A stretch of 41,191 nucleotides of DNA from Gemmatimonadota bacterium (GTDB lineage Bacteria > JAAXHH01): positions 1 to 41,191 of the forward strand of contig JAPOYX010000198.1 in assembly GCA_026706345.1 (NCBI GenBank), written 5' to 3'. Both the position numbers and the translations under genes were made by a program. Below, piece by piece: positions 26,666 through 35,605 of the stretch; the stretch's first letter is position 1; each line of letters opens with the position of its first letter. The notes under the pieces are model-generated. The model was not told the DNA's origin, did no database searches, and was given only the letters and a program-made list of their open reading frames with translations.

Positions 26666-26706
26666 GGTGCCGCTACGTCTCCGCGCGGACAATGAAGGTA
26701 CTGAAG

Positions 26707-26729
26707 AGGGCGCGCGAACCAGACGCCCT
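26707..26729 (-). terminator. Possible weak hairpin after ppdK
   Basis: AGGGCG (26707-26712) and CGCCCT (26724-26729) form a perfect 6 bp inverted repeat over an 11 nt loop at the 3' end of ppdK. There is no T-run on the minus strand, so it would be at most a weak terminator or RNA-end stabiliser. Confidence 0.25.
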
Positions 26730-29430
26730 AGTCGGACAGCGCCGCCCGGGCCGCGGCCAGGCAGGCGATGGGCACACGGTACGGGGAGCAGCTGACGTAG
26801 TCCAGGTCCACACCGTGGCAGAATTCGACTGAAGCGGGATCTCCGCCGTGTTCGCCGCAGATGCCCACCTTCATGCCGTCCCGCGTGGTCCGGCCCCGCT
26901 CGACGCCGATTCTCACCAGTTCGCCGACGCCGCTGCCGTCGATGCTGACGAAAGGATCTTCCGGCCAGATCTCGGCGTGCAGATAGTCCGGGATGAATTT
27001 CGCGTCGTCGCGGGAGAGACCGAATGTCGTCTGCGTCAGATCGTTCGTCCCGAAGGAGAAGAACTCCGCCTCCTCCGCAATTTCGTGGGCCGTCAGCGCC
27101 GCCCGCGGCAGTTCGATCATGGTACCGATCTGGTAGTCCACCTCCACGCCGGTCTCATCCTGCACTTCCCGGGCCGTCCGGCGGACGACGTCGGCCTGCA
27201 GACGCAGCTCGTTGATGTGCCCGACCAGGGGGATCATGATCTCGGGAATGGCCTTGATGCCGCGTTTCCGGCAGTCGCTCGCGGCTTCGAAGATGGCTCG
27301 AGCCTGCATCTCCGTGATCTCGGGGTAGGCGATGCCCAGCCTGCATCCTCGATGGCCGAGCATGGGATTGGCTTCCCTCAGGTCCTCCAGCTTTCGCTGG
27401 AAACGCTCGACGGACACCCCGGTCTGCGCCGCGAGTTGCTCAATGGCCCCGGCCTCGTGGGGCAGAAACTCGTGCAGGGGAGGGTCGAGCGTGCGTATCG
27501 TGACCGGATAGCCGTCCATGACCTCGAAAATCCCGATGAAATCGCTTCTTTGAATGGGCAGCAGCCTGGCCAGCGCCTTCCGGCGGCCGGCCTCGTCATC
27601 GGCCAGGATCATCTCGCGGACCGAATCGATCCGGTCCTCCTCGAAGAACATGTGTTCCGTCCGGCACAGGCCGATGCCCTCGGCGCCGAAGGCGCGCGCG
27701 GTGGCCGACTGATCGGGCTGATCCGCGTTGGTCCGCACCCTCAGCCGGCGGGTCCGGTCCGCCCAGGCCATCAGGCTTTCATACCGCTGATAGACCTCCG
27801 AGTCCTCGGCCGGCATGGTTTGCTGCAACAGGACCTGCAACACTTCGGAGGGAATGGTCGGGAGGGCTCCTGCTATAACTTCCCCGGTAGATCCGTCGAT
27901 GGAGATGTAGTCTCCTTCGGCGATCACCCGGTCGCCGACGCGCATCTGCCGCGTGGCGTAGTCGATGTCCAGCTCGCCGCAGCCGGCGACGCAGACCTTG
28001 CCCATCTGGCGGGCGACCAGCGCGGCGTGGCTCGTCATGCCGCCCCGGGCGGTCAGGATACCCGATGCGGCGTTCATGCCCCGTATGTCTTCGGGTGAGG
28101 TTTCGATACGAACGAGGATGACCGGATCGCCGCCGTCCGCCCAGGCCTCCGCATCGCGGGCATTGAACACCACCTTGCCCGCCGCCGCGCCCGGACCGGC
28201 GTTGAGCCCCCGTGCGAGGACGTGTCCCTCGTTCTCGGCCCGGCGCTTTGCCTCCACGTCGAACACGGGACGCAGCAACTGGTCGAGCTGGTCGGGTTCC
28301 ACGCGCCGCAGGGCTTCCCGCTCGTCGATCAGCCCTTCCCTGACCATGTCCACCGCGATGGTGATGGCGGAGAAGCCGGTACGCTTCCCGACACGGCACT
28401 GCAACATCCACAGGGTGCCGCGCTGGATAGTGAATTCGATATCCTGCATATCCTTGTAATGAGACTCCAGCGTATCGCAGATGCGGACCAGTTGATCATA
28501 GGCGTCCGGCATTTCGTCCCGAAGCTGCGCGATGGGCCTGGGCGTCCGAATGCCCGCCACGACGTCCTCGCCCTGGGCGTTGATGAGGTATTCGCCGTAG
28601 AACCGCCTCTCGCCGGTCGCCGGATCGCGGCTGAAAGCGACTCCCGTGGCGCAGTCGTCACCCATGTTGCCGTAGACCATGGCCTGCACGTTGACGGCCG
28701 TGCCCCATTCGTCCGGTATGTTGTTCAGCTTCCGGTACACCACGGCGCGTTCGTTGTTCCACGAGCCGAACACGGCCCCGATAGCGCCCCAGAGCTGCTC
28801 GCGGGGATCGTCGGGGAAATCGGCGCCCGTCCGCGCCTTGATCTCGGCCTTGAACTCGGCGACCAGCGCCTTCAGATCGGCGGCCCCGAGTTCCATGTCC
28901 TGCGTGACGCCCGCGCGGGCCTTCCCGCGTTCCAGCAGCGCTTCAAAGGGATCGTGATCTTCATCGTCCGACGGACGCACGCCCATGACCACGTCGCCGT
29001 ACATCTGCACGAATCGCCGGTAGCTGTCGTAGGCGAAGCGTTCGTCTCCCGACTGCGCGATCAGTCCCTCGACGGTGACATCGTTCAGGCCGAGATTCAG
29101 AATCGTGTCCATCATACCGGGCATGGAGGAACGGGACCCGGACCGAACGGACACCAGCAGCGGGTTGTCCGCGCTGCCGAAACCGGCGTCCATGACGGAT
29201 TCCACCTGCGCCATCGCCTGCCGGATCTGCTCCTCGAGTTCCGCCGGATACCCGCGATCGTGGCCGTAGTAATACGTGCATATCTCCGTAGATATGGTGA
29301 AACCCGCCGGAACGGGAATCCCGAGGTGGCTCATCTCGGCCAGGTTGGCGCCCTTGCCGCCCAGAAGCTCCCGCAAGTCCGCGGATCCGTCCGCCTCGCC
29401 GCCGCCAAAGTAGTATACATGGTTCGCCAT
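26728..29430 (-). CDS. ppdK: Pyruvate, phosphate dikinase
   Basis: The 900-residue enzyme interconverts pyruvate, ATP and phosphate with phosphoenolpyruvate, AMP and pyrophosphate. All three domains are present: an ATP-grasp nucleotide-binding part beginning with [20 protein letters not shown], the swivelling domain with phospho-acceptor H468 in [12 protein letters not shown], and the C-terminal PEP/pyruvate barrel with GTEHMFFE-like [12 protein letters not shown] and catalytic C858 in GICGEHGG. The length is normal. ATG at 29430 has GGAG close upstream. It stands 95 bp downstream of the RlmB gene on the same strand. It supports gluconeogenesis or pyrophosphate-linked glycolysis, consistent with growth on amino acids and organic acids as the neighbouring catabolic genes suggest. 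Regulation by a DUF299-type kinase/phosphorylase is known for the family but that gene is not in the window. Confidence 0.97.
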   Translation of the reverse strand: MANHVYYFGGGEADGSADLRELLGGKGANLAEMSHLGIPVPAGFTISTEICTYYYGHDRGYPAELEEQIRQAMAQVESVMDAGFGSADNPLLVSVRSGSRSSMPGMMDTILNLGLNDVTVEGLIAQSGDERFAYDSYRRFVQMYGDVVMGVRPSDDEDHDPFEALLERGKARAGVTQDMELGAADLKALVAEFKAEIKARTGADFPDDPREQLWGAIGAVFGSWNNERAVVYRKLNNIPDEWGTAVNVQAMVYGNMGDDCATGVAFSRDPATGERRFYGEYLINAQGEDVVAGIRTPRPIAQLRDEMPDAYDQLVRICDTLESHYKDMQDIEFTIQRGTLWMLQCRVGKRTGFSAITIAVDMVREGLIDEREALRRVEPDQLDQLLRPVFDVEAKRRAENEGHVLARGLNAGPGAAAGKVVFNARDAEAWADGGDPVILVRIETSPEDIRGMNAASGILTARGGMTSHAALVARQMGKVCVAGCGELDIDYATRQMRVGDRVIAEGDYISIDGSTGEVIAGALPTIPSEVLQVLLQQTMPAEDSEVYQRYESLMAWADRTRRLRVRTNADQPDQSATARAFGAEGIGLCRTEHMFFEEDRIDSVREMILADDEAGRRKALARLLPIQRSDFIGIFEVMDGYPVTIRTLDPPLHEFLPHEAGAIEQLAAQTGVSVERFQRKLEDLREANPMLGHRGCRLGIAYPEITEMQARAIFEAASDCRKRGIKAIPEIMIPLVGHINELRLQADVVRRTAREVQDETGVEVDYQIGTMIELPRAALTAHEIAEEAEFFSFGTNDLTQTTFGLSRDDAKFIPDYLHAEIWPEDPFVSIDGSGVGELVRIGVERGRTTRDGMKVGICGEHGGDPASVEFCHGVDLDYVSCSPYRVPIACLAAARAALSD

Positions 29431-29525
29431 GACGCTCCCGTGCTCCTTTACTCCGTTCAGCCCCTGTCTGCAGGTCGTTTCGCCTAAAAATCAAGGCGTT
29501 AGCATAACACTCCGGGGCCGCCGTG

Positions 29526-30260
29526 TCAACCGATTTGTCGCTGGCGAAAGACCTCGTACAGAACGAGGGCGGCCGCCACGGACGCGTTGAGCGATTCCAC
29601 GTGCCCGGCGAGAGGGAGCCGCACCACCTCGTCGCAGTTGCGCCGGACCAGGGGCCTCAGTCCCTTTCCTTCGCCGCCTATGACGAGCGCCACGGGTACG
29701 GTATAGTCCACCCTGTTGAAAAGAGAAGGACCGTCCGCCGACAGGCCCATGAGCCAGATCCCCTCGTCGCGAAGCGTCTGCATGGCGTTGTTCATGTTCG
29801 CCACTCGCGCGACCGGCATGTGGGCGCTGGTTCCGGCGGAAGCCTTGACCGCTGCCGCCGTCAGGCCCGCCGCGTTACGACGGGGAATCACGACGCCGTC
29901 GGCACGGACGGCATCCGCGGTCCGAATGATCGCACCGAGGTTGTGAGGATCCTGTATGCCGTCCAGCAGGACCAGGAAGGGGGGAGATTCGGCACGCCGG
30001 GCGGATGCCAGGATATCCGCCAGTTCGGCGTACTGGTGTCCGGCCACCGTGGCGATGACGCCCTGATGCCTGCCATCGGTCAAACGGTCCAGCTGGCGCC
30101 GGTTCGTGAACTGGAACACGACACCCTGCTTCCGGGCGAGGTCCAGGATGTCGGCGACATCCTGACGCGATACGCCGTCGGCGATAAGGATCCGGTTGAG
30201 GCTTCGACCTGCTTCCAGGGCCGTCCTGACCGGATTCCGACCGTAAATGATTTCCGACAT
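29526..30260 (-). CDS. rlmB: 23S rRNA (guanosine-2'-O-)-methyltransferase RlmB-like, TrmH family
   Basis: The 244-residue SPOUT methyltransferase begins with IIYGRNPVRTALEAG, the RlmB substrate-binding domain start. It contains the three TrmH motifs: LDGIQDPHNLGAIIRTADA, VIGGEGKGLRPLVRRNCD and LPLAGHVESLNASVAAAL. The last forms the knot and binds S-adenosylmethionine. It most likely methylates G2251 of 23S rRNA; related TrmH-family members act on tRNA, so specificity rests on the RlmB-like N-terminal domain. ATG at 30260 has a GGGGG run just upstream. It precedes ppdK by 95 bp. Upstream lies the longest gap in the window. Confidence 0.93.
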   Translation of the reverse strand: MSEIIYGRNPVRTALEAGRSLNRILIADGVSRQDVADILDLARKQGVVFQFTNRRQLDRLTDGRHQGVIATVAGHQYAELADILASARRAESPPFLVLLDGIQDPHNLGAIIRTADAVRADGVVIPRRNAAGLTAAAVKASAGTSAHMPVARVANMNNAMQTLRDEGIWLMGLSADGPSLFNRVDYTVPVALVIGGEGKGLRPLVRRNCDEVVRLPLAGHVESLNASVAAALVLYEVFRQRQIG

Positions 30261-30684
30261 TGCCGCCCCCGCTCGCTTGTGGTATTAGACCATCCCGAGG
30301 GCAACGGCGCCGCGCTGCCACGACCATGAATTACCGCGACGACCCGTCCCGGCCGCGCGACCGCAGCAACCTGCCACCCGGTACCTCGCCAAGATAAAGA
30401 CCAGCGTTGTGACAACGAACCTTTTTCGCTCGATCGCGTTCAATATCGAAATCAGCCCGCACGTCCGCGACGAGGTTCCCGGGTGGTGAAACCCACCCGT
30501 AAATGCTTGACGTCCCGGACAGCCATCGGTACCATATCGGTGCTCAACGCCTGTATTTCGCTGGTGCGCATGCACCCGGAACGGCCGGTCCGATTCCGGT
30601 TTCCCGAAACGGTGCACAAGGCGAAGCGATCACCGATTCCCTCCATGGGCGACGAGAACCCTGGCCGTCCGCCAATCGCGATCC
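30261..30684. other. 424 bp gap between rlmB and the flippase gene
   Basis: I see no convincing gene here, no tRNA and no mobile element. Short frames exist on both strands (for example a 64-codon minus-strand frame at 30452-30646), but none has a Shine-Dalgarno or recognisable product. The region should contain the divergent promoters of rlmB and the flippase gene; no clear -35/-10 pair was found. A perfect inverted repeat lies at 30480-30499. Confidence 0.4.
30480..30499. repeat. Inverted repeat in the rlmB/flippase gap
   Basis: CGGGTGG (30480-30486) and CCACCCG (30493-30499) are perfect complements around a TGAAAC loop. No T-run follows on either strand, so it could be an operator or RNA hairpin rather than a terminator. 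Confidence 0.4.
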
Positions 30685-32133
30685 ATGTTTCAAGGCCTCA
30701 AACGACTCACCACCCATTCGGCGATTTACGGGCTCAGCGACGTGCTCGGCAGGTCCATGGCCTATCTGCTGGTACCGGTGTACACCCATGTCATGCCCGT
30801 GGAAGAATTCGGCTACTACGGGCTCGTCTATACCTTTATCGCCCTGACGAACGTCGTTTTCCTCTACGGCATGGACTCGGCCTTTCTCAGGTACTACGTA
30901 CTGGAGGAGGGGCGCAAGCGGGACACGCTGAGCACCGGGTATCTCACCATGCTGGTCACGTCGGGCGGGCTCGCCGTGATCATCGTCCTGTTCGCCGCCA
31001 GGATAGCGCCCCTTATCGCCGTCTCCGCTTCCCTGACGTCGTACGTCCAGCTGGCCGCCGCGGTACTGGCGCTGGATGCCTTGAACGCCATTCCCTTCGC
31101 GCGGCTCCGGGGAGAGGGCAGGGCTCCGTTGTTCGCCTCCCTCAAGCTGATGAAGGTGATGATCGAACTGGGTGGAAACTGCTATCTCGTCGTCGTGCTC
31201 GACATGGGGCTGGAGGGGATTCTGATCAGCAACATCGCGGGATCGGGGATCGTGTGCCTCATCCTGGCAGGCATAACCCTGCGGCACCTGTCTTTCTCCT
31301 GGTCTCGCGAAACCATGGGCCGGCTCCTGAAATTCGGCCTGCCCTACGTGCCCGCCGGCGCCTGCATCATCATCATCGAAACCATCGACCGGCTGATGCT
31401 CGAACGGATGGCCGGCACGGAAACCCTCGGTATCTACCATGCGGCCCGGAAGCTGGGCGTCGGCATGCTCATATTCGTCACCATGTTCAGGCAGGCCTGG
31501 CAGCCTTTCTTCCTGGAGACTTCCAGGGAGGAAAACCCCAGGCCGCTCTTCGCCCGCGTGCTGACCTACTTCCTCGCCATAGCAGGCGGCGTCTTCCTGG
31601 CGCTTTCCTTCCTGATCGACGACCTGGTTCGCCTTTCCATCGGAGGCTATACCCTCATCGAGGCGTCGTACTGGGACGGGATCGGCGTGGTGCCGATCCT
31701 GCTGGCGGCTTACGTACTGTACGGTATCTACATCAACCTGACCGTGGGCGTCTACCTGGAGAAGAAGACCATCCTGCTCCCCTTCATCACGACCGCCGCC
31801 GCCCTGGTATGCATCCTCACGAACCTCTGGCTTATCCCGGCAATCGGCATGCACGGCGCGGCAACGGCCTCGGCGACCGCCTACGCGGTGATGGTAACCG
31901 GGTTGTACCTGGCAGGCCGAAAGTACTACCCGATACCCTACGAGTATATACGGCTGCTCAAGGTGATCTTCGTATGCGGGGTGCTGTACGCGGTGGGTGT
32001 CCTCACCGACAGCACCTGGCCCTGGGAAGTCGCCCTGGTCGCGGTCTACCCGGCGGCGCTGGCGGCGACCGGATTCTTCAACGCGGGTGAAGCGGCGTTT
32101 GCGCGACGATTCCTGCGCCTTCGCGGATCGTGA
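30685..32133 (+). CDS. Wzx-like polysaccharide flippase (MOP superfamily)
   Basis: The 482-residue protein has about 12-14 hydrophobic helices and the N-terminus typical of O-antigen/lipid-linked oligosaccharide flippases (SAIYGLSDVLGRSMAYLLVP, then the EEFGYYGLVYTF segment). Helices 7-8 carry LLKFGLPYVPAG and ETIDRLMLERM, where many family members have a D-R pair. It should move undecaprenyl-linked glycans across the inner membrane. No glycosyltransferase gene is adjacent, unlike most wzx loci; other genes of the pathway must lie elsewhere. No good Shine-Dalgarno precedes ATG at 30685. Its 3' end overlaps the convergent FG-GAP/ASPIC gene by 56 bp. Confidence 0.88.
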   Translation: MFQGLKRLTTHSAIYGLSDVLGRSMAYLLVPVYTHVMPVEEFGYYGLVYTFIALTNVVFLYGMDSAFLRYYVLEEGRKRDTLSTGYLTMLVTSGGLAVIIVLFAARIAPLIAVSASLTSYVQLAAAVLALDALNAIPFARLRGEGRAPLFASLKLMKVMIELGGNCYLVVVLDMGLEGILISNIAGSGIVCLILAGITLRHLSFSWSRETMGRLLKFGLPYVPAGACIIIIETIDRLMLERMAGTETLGIYHAARKLGVGMLIFVTMFRQAWQPFFLETSREENPRPLFARVLTYFLAIAGGVFLALSFLIDDLVRLSIGGYTLIEASYWDGIGVVPILLAAYVLYGIYINLTVGVYLEKKTILLPFITTAAALVCILTNLWLIPAIGMHGAATASATAYAVMVTGLYLAGRKYYPIPYEYIRLLKVIFVCGVLYAVGVLTDSTWPWEVALVAVYPAALAATGFFNAGEAAFARRFLRLRGS

Positions 32134-33880
32134 TCCACTGGCCGCCTTCGACTCCGGTAACGACATCGCGCGTGCCGCCGGGCCAGTCCACCATGACCGA
32201 ATCCGCCCCGGCGTAGGCGCCGAGTCCGAAATGGGCCCTGAGATCGTTGGCCGCCAGGTAGCTGTAGGCGCTCCGGATTTCCCGCGATTGTCGCACGGCG
32301 TCCGTTACCACGGTAACCCGTGCCCCGATGCCGTTGCGATTGCTTCGGACGCCCTCCGTGGAGACCAGCAGACTGGCGGGACCGCCGCTTCCGCCGGTCC
32401 CGACGCTTTCGCCGCTTCCGTCAGACCCGCCGCGCACATCGCGCCCCCCGGCGCCGTCGTTTCGCAGCAACAGGGGGACGTCGTTCACCGTGGTGACCAG
32501 GATATCGACATCACCGTCGTTGTCCACGTCGCCGAAAGCCGCGCCGCGGTGCACGCGTTCCACCTGAAAGGCAGCGCCGGCGCCGGCGCTGACGTCGGTG
32601 AAAGCCCCGTTCCCTTCGTTCCGGAACAGCTGATTGGTCTGGGCGTAAGTAATCGTCGGATCGAACAGGGAGATATTGTCGATCACATGGCCGTTCGCCG
32701 CGAAAATATCCAGCCAGCCATCGTGGTCGAAATCCTTGAAGGCCGTGCCGAATCCCAGGAAAAGTAACGTGGGATTGCCTACGCCCGCGCCGAAAGTGGT
32801 TTCGGTGAACGTGCCGTTTCCGTTGTTCCGGTGCAGCGAGTTGGGTTCCAGGGAGAAATTGGTCACGTAGATATCCGGCGACCCGTTCCGGTCGTAGTCT
32901 CCGATATCCACCCCCATGCCCGCCCGGGCGACGCCATCCTCGCCATACGCCACGCCCGCCAGCAGGGCCTGGTCGGTAAACGTGCCGTCGCCGTTGTTCC
33001 GGTACAGGAAGTCCGGCGTCAGGTCGTTGGCCACGAATATATCCGTCCATCCGTCCCCGTCGTAGTCGCCTCCCACGACCCCGAGGCCTTTTCCGCCCGG
33101 ATTGGCGATACCCGCCGCCACGGAAACATCCGAAAAGGTCCCGTCGCCATTGTTCCGGTACAGCAGGTCGGCCACGCCCTCGTAGATATCGGGTCCGCAG
33201 TAGGACTGGATGCCGTCCCGGGAGCAGCGCTTGTTGGTGTCGAAGTCGAATTCGACGTACACGCAGACGTAGAGGTCCAGGTGCCCGTCCCGGTCGTAAT
33301 CCAGGAACGCCGCGCTGGTCGAGAACGTGGGATTTCGGGGTACCGACAACCCCGCCTGGCCGGTCACGTCCCGGAAAGTCCCGTCCCCCTCGTTTCGGTA
33401 GAGGATGTTCTCCCCGTAGTTCGTGACGAACAGGTCATCGTCGCCGTCGTTGTCGTAATCCGCGACGGCCAGGCCCATCCCGTAACCGCCCTCGTTGCCC
33501 ACGCCGGCCTGGCCGGTCACGTCCGCGAAGGATCCGTCGGCCTCGTTGCGATAGAGAACGCTGGACAGGGGCCGAACCGGCTCAAAACCCGGGATGGCCG
33601 CGCCGTTGAGCAGGTAGATGTCGAGGTCGCCGTCCCCGTCGTAGTCGATGAATCCACCACCGGACGCGACCGTTTCCAGGAAGTAGTACCGGCCCGTTTT
33701 TCCGTTGGTATGGCGGAACGAGATTCCGGCGGAAGGCGCGATGTCCGTGAATTGCACCTCCGTCCGGATCGAATCCGGCCGGTTATCGGCAAAATCGCAG
33801 GAAAGGAAGAGGAACAGGAAGAGGAGAAGTGCCGCAACCCGGGGGCATGGGGACGCCGGAACCCGGTATATAGCATGCAT
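32078..33880 (-). CDS. FG-GAP/ASPIC-UnbV lipoprotein (CRTAC-like)
   Basis: The 600-residue exported protein has an N-terminal lipoprotein signal (ALLLFLFLFLSC, lipidated cysteine after FLS). I count seven calcium-loop motifs (such as DYDGDGDLDIYLLNG, DYDNDGDDDLFVTNY, DYDGDGWTDIFVAND) that form an FG-GAP propeller. A C-terminal ASPIC/UnbV domain follows (NRNGIGARVTVVTD, AHFGLG, VDWPGG). Between them lies a Gly/Ser-rich linker of about 30 residues. This matches the CRTAC-like family found in many environmental bacteria, often beside TPR proteins as here; its biochemical role is not established. ATG at 33880 was chosen because the signal peptide starts there; GGAGG lies 12 nt upstream, and the frame is open to 33931. 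It is last in the run of exported-protein genes. Confidence 0.88.
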   Translation of the reverse strand: MHAIYRVPASPCPRVAALLLFLFLFLSCDFADNRPDSIRTEVQFTDIAPSAGISFRHTNGKTGRYYFLETVASGGGFIDYDGDGDLDIYLLNGAAIPGFEPVRPLSSVLYRNEADGSFADVTGQAGVGNEGGYGMGLAVADYDNDGDDDLFVTNYGENILYRNEGDGTFRDVTGQAGLSVPRNPTFSTSAAFLDYDRDGHLDLYVCVYVEFDFDTNKRCSRDGIQSYCGPDIYEGVADLLYRNNGDGTFSDVSVAAGIANPGGKGLGVVGGDYDGDGWTDIFVANDLTPDFLYRNNGDGTFTDQALLAGVAYGEDGVARAGMGVDIGDYDRNGSPDIYVTNFSLEPNSLHRNNGNGTFTETTFGAGVGNPTLLFLGFGTAFKDFDHDGWLDIFAANGHVIDNISLFDPTITYAQTNQLFRNEGNGAFTDVSAGAGAAFQVERVHRGAAFGDVDNDGDVDILVTTVNDVPLLLRNDGAGGRDVRGGSDGSGESVGTGGSGGPASLLVSTEGVRSNRNGIGARVTVVTDAVRQSREIRSAYSYLAANDLRAHFGLGAYAGADSVMVDWPGGTRDVVTGVEGGQWITIREGAGIVAQTPLHPR

Positions 33881-33927
33881 GAGACTACCGATCCTCCCAG
33901 CGTCCATGCGTCCGACCGGCGCCCGCG

Positions 33928-34455
33928 TCAACGGCGTTTTCTCATAAGTACCACGGCCATGGCCGCGAGGACCAGGACACCCAGGCCGATTCCGGTGACG
34001 AGAAAACCCGATACCGGTTCACGGATCAGGGGGACTTCGAAGTTTGCACGGGCGTACTTGCCGCCGCCTAGCGCGAATTCGACGGAGGCATCGTGTATGC
34101 CCGGGACACGGCGCGTCCACGATATCGGCCTGTCTATGGCCTCGCCGACGGTATCGTGGTAGTGCGTGAACATGTTCCCGTTCGGGTCCTCTATGCTGAG
34201 TCGTATGACGCCAGGATAGTACTCGCCCGTGCCTTTCAGCTGCGCGTAAACGACAAACCGGGCATTACCTCCAAGATCGTATGCCTTGAACGTCAGCGTA
34301 TAGGGCGCTTCCATTTCTAAGGAGGCATCGACCACGGCCTGTTCCGAGTAGGTATAACCAACAAACGTACCGCCGGCCACATGGTCTTCGTCAGGCACCG
34401 GACTGCAGCATATAAAGGCGGCCGTCGTCAAGAGTATTGCGAAACGTCCTTGCAC
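33928..34455 (-). CDS. Exported protein with C-terminal membrane anchor
   Basis: Starting at GTG 34455 the product has 175 residues: a hydrophobic signal (FAILLTTAAFICCSP), a soluble beta-rich domain of about 125 residues, and a C-terminal transmembrane helix (GIGLGVLVLAAMAVVLM) followed by RKRR. The topology is that of a periplasmic domain anchored at its C-terminus. The cysteine pair after the signal could be a lipobox, but the residue before it is isoleucine, which is not canonical. The GTG was chosen because AGGAG (complement of 34464-34468) lies 8 nt upstream and the signal begins there. It overlaps the end of the NHL-propeller gene by 28 bp, so the two are coupled. No family was recognised. 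Confidence 0.72.
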   Translation of the reverse strand: MQGRFAILLTTAAFICCSPVPDEDHVAGGTFVGYTYSEQAVVDASLEMEAPYTLTFKAYDLGGNARFVVYAQLKGTGEYYPGVIRLSIEDPNGNMFTHYHDTVGEAIDRPISWTRRVPGIHDASVEFALGGGKYARANFEVPLIREPVSGFLVTGIGLGVLVLAAMAVVLMRKRR

Positions 34456-35588
34456 CGGCTCAACTCCTCGGGAAAAGAAATCGTATACCTTACGACACGC
34501 CCCTCGTCCAATTCCACGAAGTAGATGCGGCCCTGGCGATCCACATGCATGGGAACGCCGCTTACATCCAACTTCGCTGTCATCTCCCACTTTCCTTCCG
34601 ACGTAAAGAAATCGTACCACCGATCCAGCTTCGTTATCTTGAGTCGCGGCGTGCCCAACGCGTTAAGGCCTATCTGTTCGAACTCCTGATACTCTATGGT
34701 GTTCATGATACGACCTTCGGGCAACAAGGCCAATCCACCCGAAATACCCACTGGGGGAGGCCCCAATACGCCGCCCCCCCAGCGCCCCATTGGAACCATT
34801 TTGAAAGGCGTAGTTCGATTGAACTCCATTTCCAGCCCGTTTACGCGATCAAACTTCCGTATCCAGTAGGGGTGTTTCGCTGAAACGAAGACATACCCAT
34901 CCACTGTTGTTTCCATGGCCGCGTCTGAATAAGCAATGAACTGATTGAAGTTCCCTATACGGCGCAGATCCTCGCGAGGATTATAGAATTTGTCTAAAGG
35001 ATCGCCGGATGGACTGAATTTGTAGATCAATTCATGCTGCGTAATGACGAATATGAGTACATTTCCCTCGGCGTCGATGCGTATGCGGCGGGGCTTGGTC
35101 ACCTGCGTGTTCCAGATGTCCGCGAAAGTAAAATCCGGATTCAACACCGTTACACGGTCGAGTTCGCTGTCCAGCACATAGAGTTTCTGGTCGGCATCCA
35201 GCACCATATCCACCGGCGCCGAGAACTGAAGGGGGCCAACTCCTTCCGATCCGACAGAGGCCAGTAAACTGCCATCGTCCGAGAATTTGAGAATCTGTTT
35301 CTGTGCCGCATCGGCGACGTAGATGTTGCCATCCTTGTCCGTAGTCACGCCGAAGACCGAAGAGAAGATCCCTTCAGCTCGACCGTCTATCACCACGTCT
35401 TCGATCAGATTCACGTCAGCCGTCTGATCGGGCGAATGTCTGATCGGTGCGTCGCTGATTACCCGCGAAACACCGGCCACAACTTCAATTCTACCACGCC
35501 ACTGACCATCCTCGGGGACGTCGCCGCAACCCGATACGAGCGCCGCGCCCGTGAGGATCGACAGCACTACGTACTTTAACCGCCTCAT
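34428..35588 (-). CDS. NHL-type six-bladed propeller lipoprotein
   Basis: The 386-residue protein has a lipoprotein signal with a good lipobox (ALVSGC, cysteine 21). A six-bladed beta-propeller of the NHL/6-bladed TolB-like type follows, with repeats such as FGVTTDKDGNIYVADAAQKQ, PVDMVLDADQKLYVLDSE and VDRQGRIYFVELDEGRVVRY. It should be anchored to a membrane on the periplasmic or outer side, and its role (ligand binding or scaffold) is unknown. ATG at 35588 has AAGGAG about 9 nt upstream. It lies 17 bp after the TPR protein gene and overlaps the next gene. Base composition in this gene and the TPR gene is less GC-rich than in the catabolic part of the window. Confidence 0.85.
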   Translation of the reverse strand: MRRLKYVVLSILTGAALVSGCGDVPEDGQWRGRIEVVAGVSRVISDAPIRHSPDQTADVNLIEDVVIDGRAEGIFSSVFGVTTDKDGNIYVADAAQKQILKFSDDGSLLASVGSEGVGPLQFSAPVDMVLDADQKLYVLDSELDRVTVLNPDFTFADIWNTQVTKPRRIRIDAEGNVLIFVITQHELIYKFSPSGDPLDKFYNPREDLRRIGNFNQFIAYSDAAMETTVDGYVFVSAKHPYWIRKFDRVNGLEMEFNRTTPFKMVPMGRWGGGVLGPPPVGISGGLALLPEGRIMNTIEYQEFEQIGLNALGTPRLKITKLDRWYDFFTSEGKWEMTAKLDVSGVPMHVDRQGRIYFVELDEGRVVRYTISFPEELSRCKDVSQYS

Positions 35589-35605
35589 GCGCCTCTCCTT
35601 CTGTT

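Noticed and set aside
30452-30646. Possible 64-residue minus-strand protein in the rlmB/flippase gap
   Set aside because: No Shine-Dalgarno, no recognisable domain; chance frame is more likely.
30261-30684. tRNA or other RNA gene in the longest gap
   Set aside because: No cloverleaf, T-loop or 3' CCA pattern could be found on either strand by eye.
32078-32133. The 56 bp overlap between flippase and ASPIC genes as an annotation error
   Set aside because: Both frames end at genuine stops and both C-termini are plausible; convergent overlaps of this size occur.
30544-32166. Long minus-strand frame of 540 codons
   Set aside because: It mirrors the flippase gene, has highly charged and Gln/Asp-rich composition with no hydrophobic order, and no ribosome site; an antisense artefact.
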